A DNA stretch of 5,442 nt from positions 1 to 5,442 of the forward strand of contig CATJWA010000298.1 in assembly GCA_949744025.1 (NCBI GenBank), read 5' to 3'. The notes below the pieces were generated by a model that did no database searches, was not told the DNA's origin, and saw only the letters and a program-made list of their open reading frames with translations. Numbering within the stretch: position 1 is the stretch's first letter; each line of letters opens with the position of its first letter. Made by a program: the position numbers and the translations under genes. This DNA is from an uncultured Eubacteriales bacterium. GTDB taxonomy: Bacteria; Bacillota; Clostridia; Oscillospirales; Oscillospiraceae. This document shows, one piece after another, positions 1 through 5,442 of this stretch.

Positions 1-364
1 CATCTTCGACGGCCTTGCGACCTACGACCAGGAGCTGGCCGACGAGATACGCAAGCGCATGTTCGTGTTCGAGGACATCATCAACATGGACGACCGCTCC
101 GTACAGCGCTTTGTGCGTGACTGCGACCCGAGAGACCTTGTTCTGGCTCTCAAGGCCGTCAACGAGCAGGTTGCAAACAAGCTGTTCAACAACATGTCCA
201 GCCGTATGGTCCAGAACATCAAGGACGACCTGGAGATTACCACCAATGTCCGCATGAAGGACGTCGAGGACGCCCAGCAGCGCATTGTGGATATCATCCG
301 CGATTTGGAGGAGAAGGGCGAAATCATCATCTTGAAGGGCGGAAAGGACGATATAATTGCCTAA
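1..364 (+). CDS. fliG: Flagellar motor switch protein FliG, C-terminal part (5' end outside window)
   Basis: FliG is the rotor protein of the C ring on which the MotA stator acts to produce torque; it sits on the cytoplasmic face of the MS ring. The reading frame is open from base 2 and ends in TAA at 362-364, giving about 120 visible residues, so roughly the first two thirds of the protein lie upstream. The visible part is the FliG C-terminal domain. It has the typical block ELADEIRKRMFVFEDI at its start, then DDRSVQR and a helix with NNMSSR. The five charged residues important for torque in E. coli FliG (K264, R281, D288, D289, R297) all appear with identical spacing: K at 152-154, R at 203-205, DD at 224-229 and R at 251-253. 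The end VEDAQQRIVDIIRDLEEKGEI is also typical. The stop overlaps the start of fliH by 8 bases. I see nothing broken, and the assignment is secure. Confidence 0.97.
   Translation, partial: IFDGLATYDQELADEIRKRMFVFEDIINMDDRSVQRFVRDCDPRDLVLALKAVNEQVANKLFNNMSSRMVQNIKDDLEITTNVRMKDVEDAQQRIVDIIRDLEEKGEIIILKGGKDDIIA
343..348 (+). promoter_or_regulatory. Ribosome binding site of fliH, inside the end of fliG
   Basis: AAAGGA lies 8 bases before the TTG at 357, within the last codons of fliG. It supports the unusual TTG start and implies that ribosomes finishing fliG can reinitiate on fliH, coupling production of the two proteins. The site is seen directly; the coupling is inferred. Confidence 0.6.
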
Positions 365-1211
365 CGTATTCAAAGCCTTTTCCCGCGCCAAGGCGGTTGA
401 GAGCTACCGCTTTCCAAACGCCGAGGAGCTTGTGGTGGACAATGAGCCGGAGCTTGAGGAGGATGCCGCGCCTGAGATGCTTGACGAGGCATATGTCGAG
501 GCGGAAAGCGAGCAGCCCGATCAGGCCGAGGCCGAACCGGAGCCGAATCCCGTCAGCTATGCCCAGATTCAGGCGGACAAAATTCTCGAGGAAGCCCGCG
601 CCCAGGCTGAGCAGATAAAGGAAAAAGCGCGGCTGGACGCGGAGCTCAAGGCGCAGGAGCTGTTCACCAAGGCCAGTGAGGACGGCTACCGCGACGGCTA
701 TACCCACGGTATGAGCAAGGCCATGGAGGAGGGCGCGCGCGAGCGTGAGCTCCAGGCCGCGGTGCTTGAGCAGGAGGTAAATGACTTTCTCGAAAAAGCG
801 GGCGCCGAGCTGGACCGTCACATGGACAGCTTTGTGCCGGACCTGCGCGATTTGGCCATGGCAGTTGCCGAAAAGGTGGTGTGCATCAGCCTGAAAAGCA
901 GCGCGGACGTAATAAGCCGCATGATACAGACCGCCATAGACAAGCGCAAGCGCCGCGAATGGGTGCATATCTATATAGCCGAGTGCGACGCCAAACGCCT
1001 GACTCAGATGCCGGCCTCGCTGACCACTGCGCTGTCCGCACTGTCGGACCGCGTGCGAATAATCCCCATGGCCGACGATGAATCCGGCACCTGCATAATC
1101 GAAATGCCGGACGAGATAATTGACGCGAGCACAGCCACACAGATGCACAATCTGCGAACCATATTAATGGATACGGCCAACAGCGCCTCGGGAATAAGCA
1201 TAAGCCTGTAA
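357..1211 (+). CDS. fliH: Flagellar assembly protein FliH, export ATPase stator/regulator
   Basis: FliH (284 aa) binds the N-terminus of the ATPase FliI, restrains its activity and anchors it to the C ring; it is related to peripheral-stalk subunits of F- and V-type ATPases. The start is TTG at 357, chosen because AAAGGA precedes it by 8 bases and because the resulting N-terminus (PNVFKAFSRAKAVESYRF) resembles the short basic start of Firmicutes FliH. Residues 22-64 are acidic and probably disordered. Residues 66-110 are a charged, Ala/Glu-rich helix. Residues 110-126 carry a GxxxGxxxGxxxAxxxG ladder, the glycine-repeat helix typical of FliH. Residues 160-180 (DLAMAVAEKVV) and 240-270 (DESGTCIIEMPDEIIDAS then TQMHNLRTIL) match the conserved C-terminal domain. 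It overlaps fliG by 8 bases and is followed by fliI after 33 bases. General sequence identity in this family is low, so the call rests on position together with the C-terminal motifs. Confidence 0.93.
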   Translation: MPNVFKAFSRAKAVESYRFPNAEELVVDNEPELEEDAAPEMLDEAYVEAESEQPDQAEAEPEPNPVSYAQIQADKILEEARAQAEQIKEKARLDAELKAQELFTKASEDGYRDGYTHGMSKAMEEGARERELQAAVLEQEVNDFLEKAGAELDRHMDSFVPDLRDLAMAVAEKVVCISLKSSADVISRMIQTAIDKRKRREWVHIYIAECDAKRLTQMPASLTTALSALSDRVRIIPMADDESGTCIIEMPDEIIDASTATQMHNLRTILMDTANSASGISISL

Positions 1212-1244
1212 GCGTTGAAATGCTAAGCCTTTGGGAGTTGAGCA

Positions 1245-2555
1245 ATGCCTTCAGTTTTTCAGCAAATGGCCCGTCAGGTCTATAATGCGGAAGCGTACAG
1301 CCTGACGGGGAAAATTGAGAATATCGTGGGCATGTCCATCGAGGCCTCGGGCGGACGAGCGGCGGTCGGCGACATATGCCGCATCTACAACGGAGACTCC
1401 GGAGGGCAGGTAACGGCGGAGGTCGTCGGCTTCAAGAACGACCATATTCTGCTCATGCCCTACTCGGATATGAACGGCATTTCCGCGGGCAATTTTGTGC
1501 GCAATACCGGCGCGCAGCTCACGCTTCAGGTGGGCGAGTTCCTGCGTGGCCGCATCATAAACGCCATGGGCCAGCCGATTGACGGCAAGGGCCCCTTCGA
1601 GGGCGGAACGCCCTACTGCGTGGGAGGCGGATATATAAATCCGCTCCAGCGCCCGCCGATAAGAGAACGTATGCACTTCGGCGTAAAGGCCATTGACGGC
1701 CTTATCACCATCGGCAAGGGCCAGCGTATCGGAATCTTCGCCGGCTCCGGCGTCGGCAAGAGCACGCTCATGGGCATGATAGCCAAGAACGTCACCGCCG
1801 ACATAAACGTGATAGCCCTTGTCGGCGAGCGAGGACGAGAGGTTCTGGAATTTGTGCAGAAGGACCTCGGCGAGGAGGGCATGAAACGTTCAATCCTCGT
1901 TGTGGCAACCTCCGACCAGCCGGCGATGCTGCGCATGAAGTGCCCCTCTGTCGCCACGGGCATAGCCGAGTATTTCCGCGACATGGGCTACGACGTGCTG
2001 CTGATGATGGATTCCCTGACCCGCTTTGCCATGGCCCAGCGCGAGATTGGCCTTGCCATAGGAGAGCCGCCCGTGTCCAGAGGCTACACCCCGTCGATGT
2101 ACGCGGAAATGCCCAAGCTGCTCGAGCGCAGCGGCAATTTCAAAACCGGCTCGATAACCGGCGTGTACACCGTCCTTGTCGAAGGCGACGATACCAACGA
2201 GCCCATAGCCGACACAGTGCGCGGCATACTTGACGGACATATAGTCCTGTCCCGCGCGCTTGCAAACAGCAACCACTATCCGGCCATTGACGTCGGCGCG
2301 AGTATCTCGCGTCTGATGGTGGAAATAGTTTCACCCGAGCACCGGCAGCTCGCATCGCGCCTGCGCGATATAATGAGCGTATACGAAAAGAACGCCGACC
2401 TCATCGCCATAGGCGCCTACAAGCCGGGCAGCAACCGCAAGCTCGACTTTGCCATGTCGAAAATTGACGCCGTAAACGATTTTCTTACCCAGGATGTCAA
2501 CGAGGCATTTTCGTATGAGCAGTGCCTTGCACAGCTCGGAAAAATACTCAAATAA
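1245..2555 (+). CDS. fliI: Flagellum-specific export ATPase FliI
   Basis: FliI (436 aa, normal family length) hydrolyses ATP to unfold and deliver substrates to the flagellar type III export gate. It forms a hexamer at the membrane base with FliH and FliJ. Motifs seen: Walker A GSGVGKST at residues 167-174; the catalytic glutamate in GERGREV (E195), 23 residues after the Walker lysine K172 as in Salmonella FliI (K188/E211); Walker B DVLLMMDSLTRFA at 250-262; and the ATP synthase alpha/beta signature PAIDVGASIS at 346-355. The N-terminal 90 residues form the beta-barrel region, and the C-terminus ends in LAQLGKILK. The ATG at 1245 is preceded by GGGAG 7 bases upstream, and an in-frame TGA at 1239-1241 rules out a longer start. 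FliJ follows after 21 bases. Isoleucine is coded by ATA in 17 of 36 cases, which is odd for a GC-rich gene. This is FliI rather than a virulence-type SctN because of its flagellar neighbours. Confidence 0.98.
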   Translation: MPSVFQQMARQVYNAEAYSLTGKIENIVGMSIEASGGRAAVGDICRIYNGDSGGQVTAEVVGFKNDHILLMPYSDMNGISAGNFVRNTGAQLTLQVGEFLRGRIINAMGQPIDGKGPFEGGTPYCVGGGYINPLQRPPIRERMHFGVKAIDGLITIGKGQRIGIFAGSGVGKSTLMGMIAKNVTADINVIALVGERGREVLEFVQKDLGEEGMKRSILVVATSDQPAMLRMKCPSVATGIAEYFRDMGYDVLLMMDSLTRFAMAQREIGLAIGEPPVSRGYTPSMYAEMPKLLERSGNFKTGSITGVYTVLVEGDDTNEPIADTVRGILDGHIVLSRALANSNHYPAIDVGASISRLMVEIVSPEHRQLASRLRDIMSVYEKNADLIAIGAYKPGSNRKLDFAMSKIDAVNDFLTQDVNEAFSYEQCLAQLGKILK

Positions 2556-2576
2556 TGTACAGGAGCAGACTCAGGT

Positions 2577-3023
2577 ATGAAGAAATTCAAATTCTCCCTT
2601 GACTCGGTGCTGTCGTTCAAGCAGCAGGCGCTCGAAGCGCTTCAGGGAGAGCACGCCATGATTCTTTTGCAGGTACGCGAGCAGGAGGAAAAGCTCGACG
2701 CGGTCAAAAACAGCTACCGCGAATATAATGAGGAATACTGCATCCGCAAGGCCGAGGGCCTGACAATAACCGACGCGATTATGTATCAGTCCGGCCTTCG
2801 GGCACTTGAGGCCGACATTGAGAGGGAAACCGAGCAGCTTGCGCTGATAAGAAAAAAAGAGGAGGAAAAGCGCACAGAGGTCATCGAGGCCAAGAAGGAA
2901 ACCTCCTCGTTGGAAAAGCTCAAGGACAAGAAGCTCGACCTCTATCAGAAGGCGGTGCAAAAGAGCGAGGAAATCTTTATCGAGGAGTTTGTTGTCTCCG
3001 CCAGAAGCCGCAGCACGGCTTGA
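2577..3023 (+). CDS. fliJ: Flagellar export protein FliJ, coiled-coil ATPase stalk
   Basis: FliJ (148 aa, the usual size of about 147) is a two-helix antiparallel coiled coil that inserts into the FliI hexamer, much like the gamma subunit of F1, and contacts the export gate component FlhA. The N-terminus MKKFKFSLDSVLSFKQQALE is the standard FliJ start. Long charged helices cover residues 12-60 and 75-135, with a short break near GLTITDA (61-67). The C-terminal block SSLEKLKDKKLDLYQ (110-123), followed by IEEFV (135-139), fits the family well. The protein is highly charged with no membrane segment. AGGAG at 2561-2565 lies 11 bases before the ATG, a slightly long but workable spacing. In Bacillus the next gene is ylxF, but here fliK follows directly. 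The stop TGA overlaps an ATG (TGATGA) that opens only a 13-codon frame. Confidence 0.95.
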   Translation: MKKFKFSLDSVLSFKQQALEALQGEHAMILLQVREQEEKLDAVKNSYREYNEEYCIRKAEGLTITDAIMYQSGLRALEADIERETEQLALIRKKEEEKRTEVIEAKKETSSLEKLKDKKLDLYQKAVQKSEEIFIEEFVVSARSRSTA

Positions 3024-3027
3024 TGAA

Positions 3028-3058
3028 CCGGTCCGAACCGGCGGAAACGCCGTTTGGA
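3028..3058 (+). other. Two mutually exclusive stem-loops between fliJ and fliK
   Basis: Stem A pairs CCGGT (3028-3032) with ACCGG (3037-3041) around a 4-base loop. Stem B pairs CGGCG (3039-3043) with CGCCG (3048-3052) around a GAAA loop, a stable GNRA tetraloop. Stem B can be extended by A3036-T3055 and A3037-T3054, and then by TCC 3032-3034 with GGA 3056-3058, across one mismatch and a one-base bulge. The two stems share bases 3039-3041, so only one can form. A 7-base direct repeat GAACCGG (3025-3031 and 3035-3041) creates the overlap. No U-run follows, so this is not a standard terminator. It may affect mRNA stability, processing or fliK translation, but that is speculative. Confidence 0.45.
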
Positions 3059-3076
3059 ATATAAAAATAATCTAAG

Positions 3077-3083
3077 AAAGGAG
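3077..3083 (+). promoter_or_regulatory. Ribosome binding site of fliK
   Basis: AAAGGAG is the only strong Shine-Dalgarno sequence before fliK. It lies 12 bases before ATG 3096. It directly abuts ATG 3084, too close to serve that codon, and lies inside the frame that would begin at TTG 3054. It therefore favours 3096 as the start. Confidence 0.65.
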
Positions 3084-3095
3084 ATGAAAAAGACA

Positions 3096-4244
3096 ATGGA
3101 ACAGGTGAAAAATGCGGTGGGTACTCTGCTTCAGGCCGCCGCGATGCAAACCGGACTGCCACAGGGCTCAAAGAGCGAGGGCACGGGCGATGACTTTCAG
3201 AAGCTGATGGATAAGGCCGCGGCCGCCTCCGGAAAAAAGCCCGACACGCAGACTCCCGCAAAGGCCGACACTCCGACAACCGAAAAGACCGGAGAGGCCC
3301 CCGTCGGGAAGGAGGACGCTCTGTCACGGATTAAGAAGATGCTCGAGCAGCACGGAACCTTTGCTTTCCAGCCCAACTGGCAGAATATCTGCATCGACAT
3401 GGAGAGCGGCGAGACCACCGCGGTGTACAATCCCGGCGAGTGGGTTATGGTGTTCACGGGCGAGGAGTTTGAGGCGGTCCCTACCGCCGATTTGGAGCCC
3501 TGGCAGCAGGCGCAGCTTAAGCAGCTTCTGGTTGACCCAAACCCGATAGACGTGTCCGACCCCAAGCTGGAGGCAATGCTTAAGGCGACAGCGCCTGATG
3601 CGGACACCAGCCCCGCGGCGATGCTCGAAAATGCCGTAGCCGGACAGTTCGGCAAGGTTATCCGGCAGACGTCGAAGGAGCTCGGAGCCGACTCTCAGGA
3701 GGGCGACGCCGGGACAAAGCTTCTTGACGCGGACCAGGCTCCCCAGCAGCTTTTCCGAGATGTGGAGTCCACGCCGATAAAGGTAGGTGAAGCCTATCAG
3801 CCCGAGCAGGCCGAAAAGGCCGACGTGCCCCAGCAGGTTGACAACCGCGTGCTTCAGGCCCTTGAAAGCGGAGAGTCGAGCGTGCGCATTGAGCTGACCC
3901 CCGAGTACCTCGGCAGCGTGACGGTGGAGATAAGCCGCAGTGCCGACGGTATACTCAAGGTTGCCCTCTCTGCCCACAGCAGCGAGACCCGCGGGCTGCT
4001 TGAGCGCCACGCGTCCGATTTGCAGGGACTCTTGGGCAGAGGCTCGAACCAGACCGTGGAGGTCGAGGTCCAGCGCCAGAGCGAGAGCCAGCAGGGCCAG
4101 AACCAGCAAAACTACGACGGCCATAACGGACAGGACCACAGTGGTCAGGAGCAGCAGCACCGCCGCCGTGACGAGCAGCACAGCCGCGATTTCGCGCAGC
4201 AGCTCCGCCTCGGACTTATTCCCACAGATGTGGAGGCAATCTGA
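3096..4244 (+). CDS. fliK: Flagellar hook-length control protein FliK
   Basis: FliK (382 aa from this start) is an exported ruler that sets hook length; its C-terminal domain contacts FlhB and switches export from hook to filament proteins. The conserved hook-length domain (Pfam Flg_hook type) is at residues 264-326: VRIELTPEYLGSVTVEI, then ILKVALSAHSSETRGLLERH and a helix to LLGRG. This is the usual L-x-P-x-x-L-G pattern. Residues 30-75 are a Lys/Ala/Thr/Pro-rich linker. Residues 76-146 are an aromatic, Trp-containing segment I do not recognise from classical FliK. Residues 328-368 are a Gln/His/Arg-rich low-complexity tail. The ATG at 3096 was preferred over TTG 3054 and ATG 3084 because AAAGGAG at 3077-3083 is positioned for it. 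FliK is poorly conserved outside the C-terminal domain, but place in the operon and domain agree. FlgD follows 21 bases downstream. Confidence 0.9.
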   Translation: MEQVKNAVGTLLQAAAMQTGLPQGSKSEGTGDDFQKLMDKAAAASGKKPDTQTPAKADTPTTEKTGEAPVGKEDALSRIKKMLEQHGTFAFQPNWQNICIDMESGETTAVYNPGEWVMVFTGEEFEAVPTADLEPWQQAQLKQLLVDPNPIDVSDPKLEAMLKATAPDADTSPAAMLENAVAGQFGKVIRQTSKELGADSQEGDAGTKLLDADQAPQQLFRDVESTPIKVGEAYQPEQAEKADVPQQVDNRVLQALESGESSVRIELTPEYLGSVTVEISRSADGILKVALSAHSSETRGLLERHASDLQGLLGRGSNQTVEVEVQRQSESQQGQNQQNYDGHNGQDHSGQEQQHRRRDEQHSRDFAQQLRLGLIPTDVEAI

Positions 4245-4265
4245 CACGGAAAGGAGAGAGACTAT

Positions 4266-5030
4266 ATGGCAAACGGCTTTATGGCCGACACCGGCGCCCT
4301 CGGCGCATCAAGCATAACCCCTAAAAAGAGCACCAGCCGCGAGGGCAACACCGAGATGAAGATGGAGGACTTCCTCACCCTGATGGTAGTCCAGCTCCAG
4401 AATCAGACCATAGACGACACCGCGGACACCGGCGAAATGCTCAACCAGCTTGTCCAGATGCAGATGGTAACCGCCCTGAGCAATATGACCGACGCGAGCA
4501 TAATGAGCTACGCAAGCTCCCTCGTCGGCAAGGAAGTCACCGTAGGCTACGTGGACGACGAAAATAATCTGCATGAGGAAGTGCTTAAGGTTATCGGCAC
4601 CGGAGTTTACGACGGACAGCAGGTCATCTTCTGTGAGGACGGCAAGATGTATGCCCTCAGCCAGATAATGGCGGTGGGACGCCTGCCCGATCCCGAGGAG
4701 CCGGAGGAACCGGGGGAGCCGGATAAGGACGAGGAGCAGGAGAAGCTCGAAAAAGAGGCTAACGCGAGAATTGACAAGCTTGTCTCCAATATCAAAAACG
4801 GCAACATCACCGGCGACACATCCGAAAAGACCAATGTAAGCGGTATCGGCGCGGTGAATGGAACCAATACCGATAACAAAGCCGAAAACAGCACTGAGAC
4901 TGAAGCCGGCAGCGGAACGGTTGACCCGCTCGAGGGCGGACTTTTAGACGGCCTGCTCAAAGACCCCGACGAGGGAAAAACAGTCGAGACCTATACCGGA
5001 GAGCAGGGAATTCCCACGGATGAAACCTGA
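4266..5030 (+). CDS. flgD: Flagellar hook assembly (cap) protein FlgD, divergent with acidic tail
   Basis: FlgD is an exported scaffold that caps the growing hook and guides polymerisation of FlgE. AAAGGAG at 4250-4256 lies 9 bases before the ATG. The N-terminal FlgD domain is recognisable at residues 32-92: KMEDFLTLMVVQLQNQ, then MLNQLVQMQMVTALSNM, then YASSLVGKEV. A short beta-rich part follows at 93-138 (ENNLHEEVLKVIGTGVYDGQQVIFCEDGKMYALSQIMAVG). The usual NQDP of the family is replaced by NQTIDD, where Pro is missing. Residues 141-254 are an acidic, Pro/Glu-, Asn/Thr- and Gly-rich tail that looks disordered (for example DPEEPEEPGEPDKDEEQEK). There is no recognisable Ig-like C-terminal domain as in enterobacterial FlgD, which fits the short Firmicutes forms, but the tail makes this protein (254 aa) longer than those. 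Position between fliK and the small TIGR02530-type gene supports the call. Confidence 0.9.
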   Translation: MANGFMADTGALGASSITPKKSTSREGNTEMKMEDFLTLMVVQLQNQTIDDTADTGEMLNQLVQMQMVTALSNMTDASIMSYASSLVGKEVTVGYVDDENNLHEEVLKVIGTGVYDGQQVIFCEDGKMYALSQIMAVGRLPDPEEPEEPGEPDKDEEQEKLEKEANARIDKLVSNIKNGNITGDTSEKTNVSGIGAVNGTNTDNKAENSTETEAGSGTVDPLEGGLLDGLLKDPDEGKTVETYTGEQGIPTDET

Positions 5031-5052
5031 TTAAAAAACGAGGTGACATTAG

Positions 5053-5433
5053 ATGATCCAGCGCGTATCAGGACCGCAGCTTCGCACGGAAGCGGCTCGG
5101 CCGCAGGTACAGCGGGAGGGCTCGGGCACGTTCGGCGCGATGCTCCAGAAGGAGCTGGCGAAAGACGTACAGCCGGCCCAGAGCGTGGCTTTTTCAAAGC
5201 ACGCAATCTCCCGGGCGCAGGAGCGCGGCATCGAGGTGACGCCGGACCTGATGGACCAGTTGGCCGGCAGCGTTTCCCGCGCACAGGCAAAGGGAGCAAC
5301 CAATATCCTGGCCATGGACGCGGAAAAGGCGTTCATAATAAACGTGCCAAGCGCAAAGGTCATCACCGCAATTACCCAGGAGGAAATGCGGGAAAATATC
5401 TTCACAAATATTGACGGCGCCGTTTTCCTGTAA
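5053..5433 (+). CDS. Conserved flagellar operon protein, TIGR02530 type, function unknown
   Basis: This 126-residue protein matches, from memory of the family, the small 'flagellar operon protein' (TIGR02530) found between flgD and flgE in many Clostridia and some other lineages. The diagnostic blocks are FSKHAISRAQERGIEV at residues 47-62, a basic/amphipathic helix with QAKGATNILAMD at 78-89, IINVPSAKVITAI at 95-107, and the C-terminal ENIFTNIDGAVF at 114-125. Residues 1-45 are polar and variable (Gln/Arg/Gly-rich) and could be an export signal, as for rod and hook substrates; that is inference. There is no signal peptide or membrane segment. GAGGTGA at 5040-5046 is an excellent ribosome binding site 6 bases before the ATG, and 22 bases separate it from flgD. 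Its role is not known to me. Its fixed place next to the hook genes suggests a part in hook or rod assembly or export. I am confident of the family and not of any function. Confidence 0.85.
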   Translation: MIQRVSGPQLRTEAARPQVQREGSGTFGAMLQKELAKDVQPAQSVAFSKHAISRAQERGIEVTPDLMDQLAGSVSRAQAKGATNILAMDAEKAFIINVPSAKVITAITQEEMRENIFTNIDGAVFL

Positions 5434-5442
5434 TATGATATA

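Noticed and set aside
327..1148. Long antisense open frame (273 codons) opposite fliH
   Set aside because: It is a shadow of the codon bias of fliH; the product has no recognisable motif and fliH on the + strand is clearly real.
1201..1230. Direct repeat TAAGCCT (1201-1207 and 1224-1230) around the fliH stop
   Set aside because: Seven bases repeated once is too short to mean anything without further copies.
3054..3095. Extended start of fliK at TTG 3054 or ATG 3084
   Set aside because: The TTG has no ribosome binding site, and both choices place the strong AAAGGAG inside or directly against the start. ATG 3096 fits best.
3324..4247. Long antisense open frame (307 codons) opposite fliK with a run of Leu/Val that resembles membrane segments
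   Set aside because: The hydrophobic run is only the complement of the CAG/GAG-rich codons of the FliK tail. No ribosome binding site or neighbour supports it.
4771..4776. TTGACA resembling a -35 promoter element within flgD
   Set aside because: No matching -10 element is found at 16-18 bases downstream, and the bases encode ordinary FlgD residues.
4773..4784. Perfect 12-base palindrome GACAAGCTTGTC inside flgD, possible operator
   Set aside because: A palindrome of this length is expected about once by chance in a window this size, and it lies within coding sequence far from any start.

Overview
This window is a stretch of a large flagellar (fla/che-type) operon. All seven genes are on the + strand and closely packed: the 3' end of fliG, then fliH, fliI, fliJ, fliK, flgD and a small flagellar-operon protein of the TIGR02530 type. 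The order fliG-H-I-J-K-flgD is the classical Firmicutes order, and flgE would be expected just past the right edge. The DNA is GC-rich, ribosome binding sites are mostly strong (AAAGGAG, GAGGTGA), and the proteins resemble those of Clostridia. A GC-rich clostridial lineage such as the Oscillospirales is my best guess at the host, but this is an inference from gene order and composition, with no rRNA or marker gene to confirm it.

Layout: 1-364 holds the torque-generating C-terminal domain of the rotor switch protein FliG. Positions 357-2555 encode the export ATPase FliI and its stator/regulator FliH; fliH overlaps the fliG stop and starts with TTG. Positions 2577-3023 encode FliJ, the coiled-coil stalk of the export ATPase. 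A 72-bp gap (3024-3095), the longest non-coding stretch, contains two mutually exclusive hairpins and the fliK ribosome binding site. Positions 3096-4244 encode FliK (hook-length control), 4266-5030 FlgD (hook cap), and 5053-5433 the conserved small protein. The last 9 bases hold nothing recognisable.

How the genes work together: FliH, FliI and FliJ form the cytoplasmic ATPase complex that feeds substrates to the flagellar type III export gate. FlgD and FliK are two such substrates: FlgD caps the growing hook and FliK measures it and triggers the switch to filament export. FliG is the rotor face on which the stators push. No mobile element, tRNA, rRNA, CRISPR array, clear promoter or clear terminator was seen, and the window appears to lie inside one transcription unit.

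I did not find a new biological system. The points most worth a second look are the uncharacterised protein at 5053-5433, the divergent FlgD with its long acidic tail, an aromatic-rich middle segment in FliK, the alternative hairpins before fliK, and the unexpected preference for the ATA isoleucine codon.
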